64,000 bases of DNA from Methanococcoides sp052057775 (GCF_052057775.1 NZ_CP195121.1:1240001-1304000), one strand, 5' to 3'; counted from the stretch's first letter, positions 18,921 to 28,763 are shown. Made by a program: numbers and translations. The notes: generated by a model from the sequence alone, not told the origin.

Positions 18921-20021
18921 TTATTCATCCTTCTTAACATCATCAAGAGCAGGTTTGCAATCACGAGTACATTCCAATAGTGAATCGCCACCACTATCCC
19001 AGTACATCACAAAAGTGCCTACAATTGCAATGCTTGCACCGATAATGATCCACCACCCAATAGGAACGCCCATGAAAACAGACAATCCAAGGATGGCAAA
19101 AGGCACATAGAGTGTACCAATGCTCAAACCACGGCCTACTCCAATAAGAGGATAGGATTTGTACAGAGCTATATAACAAACACCCATAGTTAATGATACA
19201 ATTAACATCCAGATGAGGAAAGATGGACTCGTAAATGTGCCCACTAATGCTGTTACCATTACATCAAAACCGAAAATAATCATCGAAATCGGAATGAGTA
19301 CAATTAACCAAATAAGTGACTCCGACATGAACCTTACAACAACACCAGTATCCGCATCGGTTATATCCAGCACACGGGCTGCAACAGCACCTTCAAGACC
19401 CCAACCTATGGCAGACATAAGCCCTCCAAGATAACCAAGCCAAAGACCATCAGGTGATGCAGGGTTCATTATCTCAGTCATCATTTGTGAAGGATTCAAG
19501 ATGAAGATGCCACCTAGAATGATCAGGCATATACCCGCCCAAGCTCTTTTGCTAATGTTCTCACCATACCAAACTTTCGCAGCAAAAGCACCCACGACAC
19601 TACAAAGAAGGGCAGCAGATGCCGCAAAAGCGCCGCCAACATATCCTATTGCAAGTGTTGTGCCAAAAATTGCTATCGGACCACCAAGAGCAGCAGCAAA
19701 AGCATACCATTTAGAGATATTATAAGTGAAAAGTGTTCGTGGCAGATCTGCAAACTTACCCATACCCCCCGACCATACAATTCCAAGAACTATTGAAAAT
19801 GCGAGTGCTTGTGCAGCAGTAATGCATACTGTGGCAACAAGAAATCCTGCAGAACCTTCAGGGAATATTAAAAAATCACCAATCGGCGGGACTAGCCATA
19901 TCATAGAAAGGCTGACATAACCCAAACCCCATATAACAGCACAGGTAAATGCCCAAATAAACCCCCATCTAACCCGGCTCTTGTTTTCATTTCGAATGAT
20001 CGACTCCAGATCAGAATTCAT
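18921..20021 (-). CDS. Methylamine permease, MttP-like, copy 1
   Basis: A 366-residue integral membrane protein with about ten helices and the internal repeat of DMT/EamA-type carriers, of the family found beside mtt/mtb genes in methanogens. It is presumed to import trimethylamine; the choice between tri- and dimethylamine is not visible in sequence. GGAGGTG lies 6 bases before the ATG. It is preceded by a strong hairpin that separates it from the upstream mtbCB-permease genes. The first 30 and last 80 residues match copy 2 almost exactly, while the middle differs. Confidence 0.82.
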   Translation of the reverse strand: MNSDLESIIRNENKSRVRWGFIWAFTCAVIWGLGYVSLSMIWLVPPIGDFLIFPEGSAGFLVATVCITAAQALAFSIVLGIVWSGGMGKFADLPRTLFTYNISKWYAFAAALGGPIAIFGTTLAIGYVGGAFAASAALLCSVVGAFAAKVWYGENISKRAWAGICLIILGGIFILNPSQMMTEIMNPASPDGLWLGYLGGLMSAIGWGLEGAVAARVLDITDADTGVVVRFMSESLIWLIVLIPISMIIFGFDVMVTALVGTFTSPSFLIWMLIVSLTMGVCYIALYKSYPLIGVGRGLSIGTLYVPFAILGLSVFMGVPIGWWIIIGASIAIVGTFVMYWDSGGDSLLECTRDCKPALDDVKKDE

Positions 20022-20046
20022 AAAAACACCTCCATTTTCAAATTAT

Positions 20047-20075
20047 TAAAAAGGCAGGAAAAGCCTGCCTTTTTA
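20047..20075 (-). terminator. Strong internal hairpin between the 39-aa gene and MttP-like gene, copy 1
   Basis: AAAAAGGCAGG (20048-20058) pairs perfectly with CCTGCCTTTTT (20064-20074). On the minus strand the stem ends in a T-run. As the next gene has its own strong ribosome binding site 25 bases on, this may be a partial terminator or processing site. An identical hairpin lies at 31551-31579. Confidence 0.7.
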
Positions 20076-20081
20076 TTTTGT

Positions 20082-20201
20082 TTAGATCCTGCGAGTAAAT
20101 GTACGTCCTATGTACAATGCCAGCAAGTCCAGGAACAGGATCAGTGCCAGATATACATAGTCTGCACCTGCAAACGCCCAAACTCCTTCAATGTGGAACA
20201 T
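20082..20201 (-). CDS. 39-residue single-span membrane protein, copy 1
   Basis: Sequence MFHIEGVWAFAGADYVY followed by a hydrophobic helix (about 16-31) and a basic tail (GRTFTRRI). GGAGG lies 7 bases before the ATG and overlaps the end of the preceding 95-aa gene. It is kept in both clusters with the same reading frame and stop, and the only difference is a silent change in the last codon. It lies between two permease genes, so an accessory permease subunit is a reasonable guess. No family is recognised. Confidence 0.65.
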   Translation of the reverse strand: MFHIEGVWAFAGADYVYLALILFLDLLALYIGRTFTRRI

Positions 20202-20203
20202 TT

Positions 20204-20491
20204 TTAAGCCTCCAGAAGTTCTTTTACACGAGCTTTCCCAAAATCACTCATTTCATACTGGTATAAAACCTTTCCAGATGCGAAATGAGAACCATCGTCT
20301 GCAGCCACATCCTTAACAGTGAAAATTCCACCTGCAGTAAGTTCAGTCATCCAGAAACGTGCCATCCATTTCCAGTAATCGCCTGATTTGCCATACTCTG
20401 CAAAAAGTTTGCTTATAAGCTCATAGTCCCATCCTTCCCCGTTTTCATAGAGAATCTGGACAAGTCTTGTTTTCATAGGTAAAGTTGTCAT
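20204..20491 (-). CDS. Small winged-helix-like protein of methylamine operon, copy 1
   Basis: A 95-residue, mostly helical protein. The first half looks like a winged helix (LVQILYENGEGWDYELISKL) and the end (YQYEMSDFGKARVKELLEA) resembles the tail of small wHTH proteins. ATG 20491 sits behind GAGGTGAT; the GTG at 20500 belongs to that site. It is embedded between the MtbP-like permease and the 39-aa gene in both clusters with two substitutions. A regulatory or permease-associated role is inferred from location only. Confidence 0.7.
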   Translation of the reverse strand: MTTLPMKTRLVQILYENGEGWDYELISKLFAEYGKSGDYWKWMARFWMTELTAGGIFTVKDVAADDGSHFASGKVLYQYEMSDFGKARVKELLEA

Positions 20492-20519
20492 ATTTATCAC
20501 CTCATTTTATTCCAAACCA

Positions 20520-21581
20520 TCATTCTGAACGAGTAGATTCAAGCAGTGATTCACCACTGTCCCAGTACATGACAAAGATGCCAACTACTGCGATGATCGC
20601 ACCAGCAACTACCCACCAGGCAGTCGGGATACCCATGAAGACATATAATCCGATGATAGCAAAGAGAACGTAGAGCATTGAAACACTCATTCCCCTGCCA
20701 ACACCGATAAGCGGATAGGATTTCCACATAAAGACATACGCAAAGACCGCTGACAGTACTGCTAATGAAAGCCAGATCAGGAAAGAAGGACTTCCAATTG
20801 CAGCACTAAGAGCAGTGATCACAGCAGCCGGGCCAATAAGTAATGCATAAATAGGCCAGATTATAACGAGCCAGATCAAGACCTCAGCAAAGAAACGAGC
20901 ATGCAGACCACTGTCGGAATCAGTCAGGTCAATAACACGGCCGGCAACAGCTCCCTCAATACCCCAACCAATAAATGATGCGACTGCACCAAGATATCCT
21001 AACCATAGTCCAGCCGGAGCTGCCGGATTTGTGATCTCTGCATAAGTCTGGACAGGATTCAATATGAAGACACCACCTACCAGCATGATAGAGATGCCCA
21101 TCCATGCTCTTCTGGTAATATTTTCACCATACCACAGTTTAGCGACAAAAGCTCCCACTACTGCCGATAACAGTGCAGCTGATGCTGCAAATGCAGCTCC
21201 AATATATCCAATTGCCAGTGTTGTACCATAGATTGCGATTGGACCGCCAAAAACTGCTGCAAGGGCAAACCATTTGGTTATACTATATGTGCGAATTGTT
21301 TTTGGCAGATCTGCAAGTTTACCAGTCCCACCAAGATAAAATATGCCCAGGAGGACAAGTGCTAATGTAACCTGAACTGTAAGCATACTGGCAGTTCCTA
21401 CCATCATCCCCATTGCACCTTCAGGAAATGCAGACATAGTGTCAAAAGGGGGAACCATCCACACCATAGTTAAAGCTACATATCCCAGACCCCAGAGAAC
21501 TGCACTAAGAAATGCAACAAAGAAACCCCACTTTATACGGTTTTTATTTTCTTTTTTAATAAGTTGTTCAATATCAGACAT
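20520..21581 (-). CDS. Methylamine permease, MtbP-like, copy 1
   Basis: A 353-residue DMT-type permease with about ten helices, paralogous to the 18921-20021 product (shared GGPIAIYGTTLAIGYIG and YPLIGVGRGMS blocks). It lies directly downstream of mtbB, so dimethylamine is the likely substrate. The C-terminal 80 residues are identical to copy 2 (32024-33088), while the centre has diverged. It ends MYWDSGESLLESTRSE. The next gene starts 28 bases downstream. Confidence 0.82.
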   Translation of the reverse strand: MSDIEQLIKKENKNRIKWGFFVAFLSAVLWGLGYVALTMVWMVPPFDTMSAFPEGAMGMMVGTASMLTVQVTLALVLLGIFYLGGTGKLADLPKTIRTYSITKWFALAAVFGGPIAIYGTTLAIGYIGAAFAASAALLSAVVGAFVAKLWYGENITRRAWMGISIMLVGGVFILNPVQTYAEITNPAAPAGLWLGYLGAVASFIGWGIEGAVAGRVIDLTDSDSGLHARFFAEVLIWLVIIWPIYALLIGPAAVITALSAAIGSPSFLIWLSLAVLSAVFAYVFMWKSYPLIGVGRGMSVSMLYVLFAIIGLYVFMGIPTAWWVVAGAIIAVVGIFVMYWDSGESLLESTRSE

Positions 21582-21653
21582 ATAACCACTCCTTCAATCG
21601 TTAAATGAAATTTGTAAAGTGAAAACTCTACAAACTTCAGTTTGATTTTAGAA

Positions 21654-23042
21654 TCATCTCAACAAGTCCACACAAGGAATTTCAATGTCAAGAACTTCAG
21701 CAATGTTTGCTTTAGCCTTCAGACCTTTTGCTTTTCCTGGTATCGAACTTACTGTCCCAATATCGAGCTCTTCTCTGACATCTTTCATAGTCAGTTCATC
21801 AGAAAGTTCGAAAACATCTACGTCAAGTTTATTTGCAACATATTTTTTAGCATCATTAAGTTGCATTCCCTGCATTTCCAGTCTCAAAACCATATCACCT
21901 GCAGTTCTGATACCATTCATACCTACAGCCATTCCAATTGCACCAATCATTGAATAAGGATCAGCAATACCTACCTATATACCATCAACTCCAGCAATCT
22001 CTACCATTGCTGTAGCACATCTTGATACTGCATCAACTGGTGCAATCTCTACCATAGGAACCCCGGCAACACCCATTCCCACATTTGCATGTATTGGAAT
22101 ATTTGCTTCCTTTGCACACTCTTTTGTTAATGTCACTGCTTTAGCAACATTCCAGGGAGTTGATTTTCGTGTATTTGTGTTGCATACAGGTCCAAAAATA
22201 TCTACACCTGCTTTTTCAGCTACTTTAACCTGTTCGTGTGGATAAAGACCAGCCAAATTAACTCCGTCGTATTGAAGTCCACCATGGACGCCAAGAACGT
22301 ATTCATTAGCCATTCCCATCAGGACTGAGACTTTTGTCCTTTTCTTGATCTGTTCAGTGGCTTTCAGACAAGCAAGAAGTTCCCCATCTCCTGCCGCTGC
22401 AGACGTATCCATATTCACACATTCAGTTCCAATCGGGTTAAGAACAGCTTCTGAAGCCCAGACAATGTCCTCTGTCAATGCTGGTATTGCTGATTCATAC
22501 TCTCTCATACCCTCTTCGATTTTTCCTCCTGAAATAAGATCACCTGCATTTTCATAAGGACCATCCGGTTTGTAGTAAATTCCAAGATTTGGTGCAGCTG
22601 CATATAACAGTGGACAAATGGTTCTTGTGAGTACATCTTCCATTAACTGTTGCATCTGAGTAGACACAGGCTTGATCTCTTTGAAAGTTGCATTCATATT
22701 ATTTACAGAAGTTACATCGTGACCAAATGCCCTTTCTAATACCAAATTAGCAGTCGTAACATCCATTGGAATTCCAACGCCACCAAATTCGCCATAGTTT
22801 CCAAATAGGGACTGGTCTCCAGCATCACAGCTAAAGACAATCCTGTTTTCAGGTTTGGTACTCACAATGGTTGCAGGATTGAGGAACATTTCCAAAAGAT
22901 GTTCTTTTTCATCATCAGTAATGGTTGGAACATTACCTCTTTCTGCTGCATGATTTGTTGCATCTTCAATGTCTGCTATTATCTCTTCCTTTGTCATTTC
23001 GATGCGTCTTCCGTCTCCCATTCTTTGATAAGATGTTGTCAT
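21654..23042 (-). CDS. mtbB: Dimethylamine methyltransferase, pyrrolysine protein, copy 1
   Basis: With TAG at 21975-21977 read as pyrrolysine (residue 356, context GVDGI-Pyl-VGIADP), the gene encodes 462 residues, the usual MtbB size and Pyl position. The enzyme moves one methyl group from dimethylamine to MtbC. The downstream half (MVLRLEMQGMQLNDAKKYVA... VDLLR) is intact, which shows that the amber is sense. GGAGGG precedes the ATG. It follows mtbC by 14 bases. Confidence 0.95.
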
Positions 23043-23056
23043 AAGTTAACCCTCCG

Positions 23057-23707
23057 TCATTTACACATGATATTAAGCGCTTTTTCCAAAGCATCTGCTG
23101 CACTTTCAGCGTATGCATCTGCCCCAATCTTTTCTGCCCAGTGTTCAGTACAGGGTGCTCCACCAATCATTGTTTTTATTTTGCCCTTCAGATTTTTTTC
23201 TGCCAACATTTCTTCAAGAGTAGCCTGACCTTGCATGGTCGATGTCATAAGAGCAGATGTTGCAATAATGTCAGCATTCACCTCTTCTGCTTTATCTATG
23301 AAAGTAGATAGGAGTACATCCCGGCCAAGATCATAAACCTCAAATCCATTTGCGTTCAGAAATATCTTTACAATGTTTTTACCGATGTCATGGACATCGC
23401 CTTCAACAGCCCCCAACACAACCCTTCCAACTTTTTCAGTTAATCCTGAACTTCCAGAGATTTGTGCTTTAAGGTTCTCTACCTCTTCTGTCATGAGAGA
23501 TGCAGATAGCATTAGTTGTGGAAGAAAGCGCTTTCCAGCCTCAAATTCTTCTCCAACTGCTTCCATTCCTGCTGCAAAACCTTTTTCGATCAAATCCATC
23601 GGGTCAATTCCTGCAGCAAGGCCATCTGCAACAGCGGCACTTGCAGCCTCTTTATCGATATTTAAAACTGAGTTTTTAAGTTGCTCAAAGATTTGTTCAT
23701 TTCCCAT
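23057..23707 (-). CDS. mtbC: Dimethylamine corrinoid protein, copy 1
   Basis: A 216-residue corrinoid carrier with a helical cap domain at about 1-90, a B12-binding EGDVHDIGKNI near residue 105, and DLGRDV and ATSALMTSTM blocks. It receives methyl from MtbB. The leader and first five codons (MGNEQ) are the same as those of mttB copy 2, because both lie on arms of a 297-bp inverted repeat. It heads the minus-strand series mtbC-mtbB-permease-95aa-39aa-permease-usp-tyrS. Confidence 0.95.
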   Translation of the reverse strand: MGNEQIFEQLKNSVLNIDKEAASAAVADGLAAGIDPMDLIEKGFAAGMEAVGEEFEAGKRFLPQLMLSASLMTEEVENLKAQISGSSGLTEKVGRVVLGAVEGDVHDIGKNIVKIFLNANGFEVYDLGRDVLLSTFIDKAEEVNADIIATSALMTSTMQGQATLEEMLAEKNLKGKIKTMIGGAPCTEHWAEKIGADAYAESAADALEKALNIMCK

Positions 23708-23987
23708 TTTTTCACTTCCTTTTTAGGATAAAATTCTCAGCATTGCCACTCATCATGATACGAGTAGCTTTAGAAGAGAATTTTTCATGTTGAGGCCATT
23801 TTACTTGACCTCTAATAAATCAAAAGCATCTCTTGTATAAAGGAAGTCTGATTATGCGAATCAAGGAAATAATTTCTTTTTCAGTAATAACTTCTTTATC
23901 GACAGAATTGTTCTTTTGAATTGAAAATGTTCTTTCGAGATACAAATGTTCATTTATTAGTATCTCTTTGCTGCTTTATAGCAATAC
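23691..23987. repeat. Inverted repeat, left arm (leader of mtbC copy 1)
   Basis: Reverse complement nearly matches 26009-26305: it includes the mtbC ribosome binding site (AAGGAAGTG), start and about 280 bases of leader. Both arms also keep a reading frame ending LPLYKRCF with few changes. The arms enclose a regulator pair, so two divergent operons share one control sequence. Confidence 0.8.
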
Positions 23988-24093
23988 TTTGCATTACATG
24001 AAGCAGAACGCTAAAGCTGACAAACCGTTTACTCTCAATGCTCATGTAAAAGAACGGTTGGATCAATAGGAAAAACTTGTCGCAAACGGTTAA
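23983..24093 (+). pseudogene. Remnant encoding a conserved peptide (copy A1)
   Basis: The frame reads TLHYMKQNAKADKPFTLNA then HVKERLDQ, an in-frame TAG (24067-24069), and EKLVANG before TAA. Sister copies are at 50930-51016 (Leu codon TTG in place of TAG) and 37125-37260. The following 100 bases are also shared with 51017-51110. It looks like the end of a DNA-binding protein that was common on these elements. I cannot name the family. Confidence 0.5.
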
Positions 24094-24193
24094 TTTGGTG
24101 GGGGGGTTGTATCGCTTTTGTCGATTTTTTGTGGAAATTAGGGACAATTCCAAGAGACAAATGCGACAAGTGGAAAAGACAAATTAAGATATT

Positions 24194-24973
24194 TCAATCC
24201 AATTTTTGAGATAAAAATTTGTAATAGATAAATAGTTCGGTGGCCCAATTTATTGCTTTTGGATTGTAACTAACTAATTCTTTATAATCATAGATTTTAT
24301 CATTGTTGTATATAATTAATTTCACTTTATTTTCTGTGATAATTAAATGGGAAGGTAAATGACTCTGATCAAGCACAAAGATTTCAATATTGTCTGATTC
24401 CATTAATGAATTTAGTTCGTTAGAAAGGACTGATTTCATTTTTTCTAGATATCCCTCAGTTATTATCAACGTTACCTGAGTTTCTAAATTAATTTTATTT
24501 AAAAGAAATTTGATGCTTTCCGGGTTAAAAGCAACTAAAATAGCTTGCAAACATTGTAAGTTGGAAACATTCTCTACGAAGGATTTCAGAGGTTCAAAAA
24601 TAGAGTCCATATCGGGATATAGTATTTCATATTCCTCAATTTCTCCTAATCTCATTAGTAGTTTTAATGGGATCTCATCCAGATATCTTCCAATCCAGTA
24701 TTCGCTATTGCTTTCGAATAAATCCAATAAGTTTAGCAGAGGATATGAAGTTTCCATTAATAGTTTTCCGATATTTGTTAGGTGTAATTTTGATTCATGT
24801 TTAGCTATTAATCCACTGTCTTTTAGTTCTTTGGCGGAATGTTTTAACAGGTACCACTCTGTTTTGAGAATATCGTGAATTTCTTTTTCAGTTTTTGGTC
24901 CATCAAATAATGAAATCAAGACTTTTCTTCTTCTATCTGAATACATTAAGAGGTCAGCAGGCGATGGTTTCAT
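24194..24973 (-). CDS. Winged-helix regulator, FilR1/DUF1724 (Msr-like) family, pair 2 gene 2
   Basis: A 259-residue protein. The wHTH is at about 10-80 (LLKHSAKELKDSGLIAK; LHLTNIGKLL) and the FilR1 middle domain runs from about 120 to the end (KAINWATELFIYYKF). Its ATG overlaps the TGA of the upstream regulator (ATGA), so translation is coupled. It lies within the inverted repeat that carries the leaders of mtbC copy 1 and mttB copy 2, which makes those operons the likely targets. Confidence 0.78.
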   Translation of the reverse strand: MKPSPADLLMYSDRRRKVLISLFDGPKTEKEIHDILKTEWYLLKHSAKELKDSGLIAKHESKLHLTNIGKLLMETSYPLLNLLDLFESNSEYWIGRYLDEIPLKLLMRLGEIEEYEILYPDMDSIFEPLKSFVENVSNLQCLQAILVAFNPESIKFLLNKINLETQVTLIITEGYLEKMKSVLSNELNSLMESDNIEIFVLDQSHLPSHLIITENKVKLIIYNNDKIYDYKELVSYNPKAINWATELFIYYKFLSQKLD

Positions 24974-25782
24974 AAATTTGCCCCCATTCCACGAATTGTT
25001 TCCTTATTGATTGAGGTAGAATGTTCTATATAATATTCAAAAAGTTCATTTCCCCATTTCAGTGCAACTTTACTATTATTAGTGATTTCATTCGGGTAGT
25101 ACGAACCATTTTCCGTAAAGAATCCCATTAATAGAAAATTGTCCATAGTAATTAACATTGGATAGTTCAATTTTGCATTACACTGAAAGAATTTAACATT
25201 GGGTGCGTCAAGATATTTTTTCAGAAGGGATGGATAAATAGAATTAAATTTTTCAATAAAATTAGGTGTATGCACGATGGAAATATCTACTCCTCTTTCG
25301 AGAGGATTTAAAAAATGTTCAGGAAACTGTGGTGGAAAAAAGGGCATATATATATTTATTTCGGACGACTTATGAGCAGCTTCTAATAACTCTGTTGGTG
25401 GCTCATAAGCATCTTCTATTTTGAATATGTTTAATTTATACTCTTTTAAGTCTCCAAGTCTTAGGTAGAGTTCTTTTGGGATGGAACTTAAATCAATATG
25501 CTCCCAAAAATCTGGATTCTTTTCAATTAGGGTTGAAATGTTAGCTAACTTGTGCATATTCGCCACGATTAATGTCCCAATATTTGATAGGCTATATTCA
25601 CAATCATTTTCGACTATGATGTTTTGTTTTTTCAACTTTTTCAGATCGGGAACTATCAATCGTGAATTAAGACCAAATTCACTTTTGATTTTATCAATAT
25701 TAGCAGGACCTTTTTCGATAAAATACAGTAATTTTTGTCTCCTTTCAGAAAACCATATAGTTTTATAAATTTCGGGATGCAT
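24970..25782 (-). CDS. Winged-helix regulator, FilR1/DUF1724 (Msr-like) family, pair 2 gene 1
   Basis: A 270-residue protein with wHTH (LIVPDLKKLKKQNII; YSLSNIGTLI) and FilR1 middle domain, paralogous to the product of 12613-13407. The two-gene arrangement is the same in both pairs, so the pair was duplicated as a unit. A TATA box lies 65-75 bases upstream. These proteins may sense redox or a substrate-derived signal; the ligand is unknown. Confidence 0.78.
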   Translation of the reverse strand: MHPEIYKTIWFSERRQKLLYFIEKGPANIDKIKSEFGLNSRLIVPDLKKLKKQNIIVENDCEYSLSNIGTLIVANMHKLANISTLIEKNPDFWEHIDLSSIPKELYLRLGDLKEYKLNIFKIEDAYEPPTELLEAAHKSSEINIYMPFFPPQFPEHFLNPLERGVDISIVHTPNFIEKFNSIYPSLLKKYLDAPNVKFFQCNAKLNYPMLITMDNFLLMGFFTENGSYYPNEITNNSKVALKWGNELFEYYIEHSTSINKETIRGMGANL

Positions 25783-25845
25783 AATATCAAAACGATTTTC
25801 ATTTCGGTCTTATTTCATAACAAAATTACTATCACATTGTAGGAG

Positions 25846-25858
25846 TATTTATAAAAGC
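25846..25858 (-). promoter_or_regulatory. TATA box of regulator pair 2
   Basis: CTTTTATAAATAC on the minus strand, about 65 bases before the ATG at 25782. It matches the archaeal TATA consensus and spacing for a leadered transcript. Confidence 0.5.
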
Positions 25859-25947
25859 TTAATGCGTATTGTTTTTTGAAGTTTTTGGCTATTTTTACGC
25901 TTTTAAGATATAATGTATGTTAATATAATTAATTTCCGGTGAGCAAC

Positions 25948-25966
25948 ATTGTTAACAATATATAAT
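25948..25966 (+). promoter_or_regulatory. Palindrome next to TATA-like sequence upstream of mttB copy 2
   Basis: ATTGTTAACAAT is a perfect 12-bp palindrome, followed at once by ATATATAATT. This suits an operator overlapping a promoter for the right-hand mttBC operon. It lies just outside the inverted-repeat arm, so it is not shared with mtbC copy 1. Confidence 0.4.
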
Positions 25967-26008
25967 TTTGAAAAGATTGGCCAAGCTTTCTGTTTATTTT
26001 ATTTTTAT

Positions 26009-26305
26009 ATTGCTATATAGTGGCAAAGAGATACTAATAAATGAACATTTGTATCTCGAAAGAACATTTTCAATTCAAAAGAACAATTCTGTCGATGAAG
26101 AAGTTATTACTGAAAAAGAAATTATTTCCTTGATTCGCATAATCAGACTTCCTTTATACAAGAGATGCTTTTGATTTATTAGAGGTTAAGTAAAAATGAC
26201 CTCAACGTGAAAAACTCTCTTCTAAAACCACTAGTGTAACGATGAGTGGCAATGCTGAGAATTTTATCCTAAAAAGGAAGTGAAAAAAATGGGAAATGAA
26301 CAAAT
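26009..26305. repeat. Inverted repeat, right arm (leader of mttB copy 2)
   Basis: Mirror of 23691-23987, running from TATTGCTATATAG to ATGGGAAATGAACAAAT. It supplies the ribosome binding site and first codons of mttB copy 2, which explains why this MttB begins MGNEQ while copy 1 begins MTNG. Confidence 0.8.
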
Positions 26306-27758
26306 GACAAATGGATTCAAATTTCAACTCTTCACAGAAGAAGGAATCAACGCAATTCATCAGACCACTCTTCAAGTACTGGCAGATCCAGGAATAATAA
26401 TTGCTCACGAAGGAGCAAGAAAAATTCTCAAAGAAAATGGTTGTGAGGTCAATGATGAAACCATGGTTGTCAGGTTCCCTGAAGAACTTGTCGAAAAAGC
26501 AATAGAAACTGCCCCTTCATCATTTGATTTGTGTGGCCGTGATGAAAAGAACACTGTCAATTTATCAAGCGACGGAAAGAAAGTCAACTGGATGACTTTT
26601 GGTGTCGGGACAAAAGTAGCCGATTACAAGGGACCCAACAACTATGACATAAGAGACAGCACATTGCAAGACCTTGCGAATATCGCTAAGGTTACAGACT
26701 GGGCATCAAATGTGGATTGGCTCACTTCCCCAGTGTCAGCGATGGATATCGCTGGCAAACCCGTCTGCAGATCAATGCACGAAATAATGACACTTGTGGA
26801 AAATACTTCAAAACATTTCCTTACGGACCCAGAAGCTGACAAAGTCCCATATTATTTTGAGCTAATCAAAACATTTTATGGTGGAGATGAAGAAGAAGCT
26901 CGTAAGAAGCCAATCTTCATGCTTGGAGGCTGTCCGACCAGCCCCCTGGAACTCGACTATATGATTTGTGAAGTGGCTCTCCAGGCAACCAAGCATGACA
27001 TTCCCATGATGGTTTTAAGTATGGCGATGAGTGCTGCATCATCATCGGTTTATCCAGCAGGAACCCTTGTAACCCATAATGCCGAAGTGCTTGCAGGCCT
27101 TGTTGTGACACAACTTTTCAAACCAGGTCACCCTACAATTTATGGAAGTTCGACAACAGGATTTGATATGAAAGAGGGCACTGCACCTGTTGGTTCACCG
27201 GAACTGGGAATTCTAAGTGCAGGTGTTGCACAGCTGGCACAGTACTATAAACTACCCAGCCTTGTTGCAGGTTCCTAGTCAGATTCCAAATTACCTGATG
27301 CACAGGCCGGTCATGAGAAAACCATTACCGGACTTATCCCCGCATATGCCGGCGCCAGTGTGGTCTATGGAGCAGGTATGCTTGAACTTGGAATGACATT
27401 TTCGCTTGAGCAACTTATAATGGACAATGATTTCATCGGAATGATAATGAAATCCAGAAATGGAATTCCTATGACAGAAGAAACACTTGCATATGAAGCT
27501 ATCAAAAAAGTAGGACATGGTGGCCACTTCATTTCACACAAATCCACAATGAAGAATATAGATCTGCCATCCCATCCAGACATTATTAACAGGCAAATGA
27601 TCGGTGAGTGGGAGAAGGCCGGATCGAAGGATCTTGCAAGTGCAGCACATGATAAGGTAGTAGACATACTACAAAACCATGAGGTCAAACCAATTGATGC
27701 TGATATACTGAAGGATATGAAGGCAATTGTTGCAAAAGTTGACAAAATGGTTGCATGA
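26289..27758 (+). CDS. mttB: Trimethylamine methyltransferase, pyrrolysine protein, copy 2
   Basis: The TAG at 27276-27278 (residue 330, context VAGS-Pyl-SDSKLPDAQ) is read as pyrrolysine, giving 489 residues. The protein is clearly paralogous to copy 1 but with many substitutions, so the copies are older than the near-identical tyrS region downstream. ATG 26289 fits AAGGAAGTG 6 bases upstream; GTG 26280 lies inside that site. Five extra residues at the N-terminus come from fusion to the mtbC-type leader. Its stop overlaps the mttC start (ATGA). Confidence 0.94.
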
Positions 27759-28435
27759 AATTAATTGATAAAAAAGGTATTATAATAGTTACACAGGATC
27801 AAATTAATGCAAAAGCAAAAGCTGCAGTCATGGATTTCGATGACGAAGCAGTAGAAGAAGTATGTCAGGAAGCAATCGACGCAGGTGTCGATGTAGTATC
27901 CCTTATTGAGGATGGTCTTACCACAGGTATGAACGAAGTCGGTGACCAGTTCGAGCAGGGTACCCTTTTCCTTCCACACGTCATTGCAGCATCCGAAACG
28001 ATGAGTGCTGGTGTTGCGGTCCTTGCTCCCGTTATTGAAAAGCAGGGCAGAGAAACCGAGAGCAAGGGTAAGATCGCAATAGGTACAATCGAGGGTGATA
28101 TCCACACAATAGGAAAGGACATCGTTGCAACAATGCTCAAGATCGCTGGATTTCAGGTCATTGACCTCGGTAGGGACGTACCAATTGCAGACTACGTCGC
28201 TGCAGTCAAGGAACACCAGCCACTTGCAGTAGGTTCTTCCGCACTCATGACCACAACCATGATCAGTCAGATGCAGATCGAAGAGCAGCTCAAGGAAGCC
28301 GGTCTTCGTGACTCTGTAAAGACAATGGTCGGCGGTGCACCAGTTACCCAGGACTGGGCAGACATGATCGGTGCAGATGTCTACGCCGAAAATGCAAACG
28401 ATGCAGTTGTCAAACTGAAGGCACTGTTTGCATAA
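27755..28435 (+). CDS. mttC: Trimethylamine corrinoid protein, copy 2
   Basis: A 226-residue frame with the same cap plus B12 domain as copy 1; EGDIHTIGKDI holds the axial histidine. The first 12 residues (MKLIDKKGIIIV) have no counterpart in copy 1, which starts near TQDQINAK; there the expected ATG is replaced by ATA/GTT. Either the overlapping ATG at 27755 (coupled to mttB) or a rare start is used. The last 200 bases are almost identical to copy 1. Confidence 0.92.
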   Translation: MKLIDKKGIIIVTQDQINAKAKAAVMDFDDEAVEEVCQEAIDAGVDVVSLIEDGLTTGMNEVGDQFEQGTLFLPHVIAASETMSAGVAVLAPVIEKQGRETESKGKIAIGTIEGDIHTIGKDIVATMLKIAGFQVIDLGRDVPIADYVAAVKEHQPLAVGSSALMTTTMISQMQIEEQLKEAGLRDSVKTMVGGAPVTQDWADMIGADVYAENANDAVVKLKALFA

Positions 28436-28628
28436 TAGTCATGAATCAAGATCAATTCATTCTGAACGTATCTGCCATTTTCTGACAACTCCTCAACTCC
28501 CCCCTCATATAGCAGATTGTTTTACAACCCCCATTTCATCACATTCCTGAAAAACGATATGAGGGGGGTTTCCACTGATTTATAAAATCAGACACATTCA
28601 ATTGATTTTTTAATTAAGAGTTACTACT

Positions 28629-28763
28629 ATGGTGAAAGAAACTATAAATTTACCAAATATTCAAGAAGAAGTATGTGGAGTAGAATTTATAGATATCCAG
28701 AACAATGCTCCACACTCTTATTATCACACTTATGTACAAGAAAGAGTTAATACCACCAATTAG
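28629..28763 (+). CDS. Possible 44-codon ORF, second copy
   Basis: Duplicate of 17130-17264 with one amino acid change (HSFYH to HSYYH). Same lack of a clear ribosome binding site and the same TAG end; best treated as doubtful. Confidence 0.2.
   Translation: MVKETINLPNIQEEVCGVEFIDIQNNAPHSYYHTYVQERVNTTN

Noticed and set aside
25968..26174. A 68-residue protein upstream of mttB copy 2
   Set aside because: No ribosome binding site, lies in the leader arm of the inverted repeat, and the N-terminal part is not shared by the other arm; kept only as a note on the arms.
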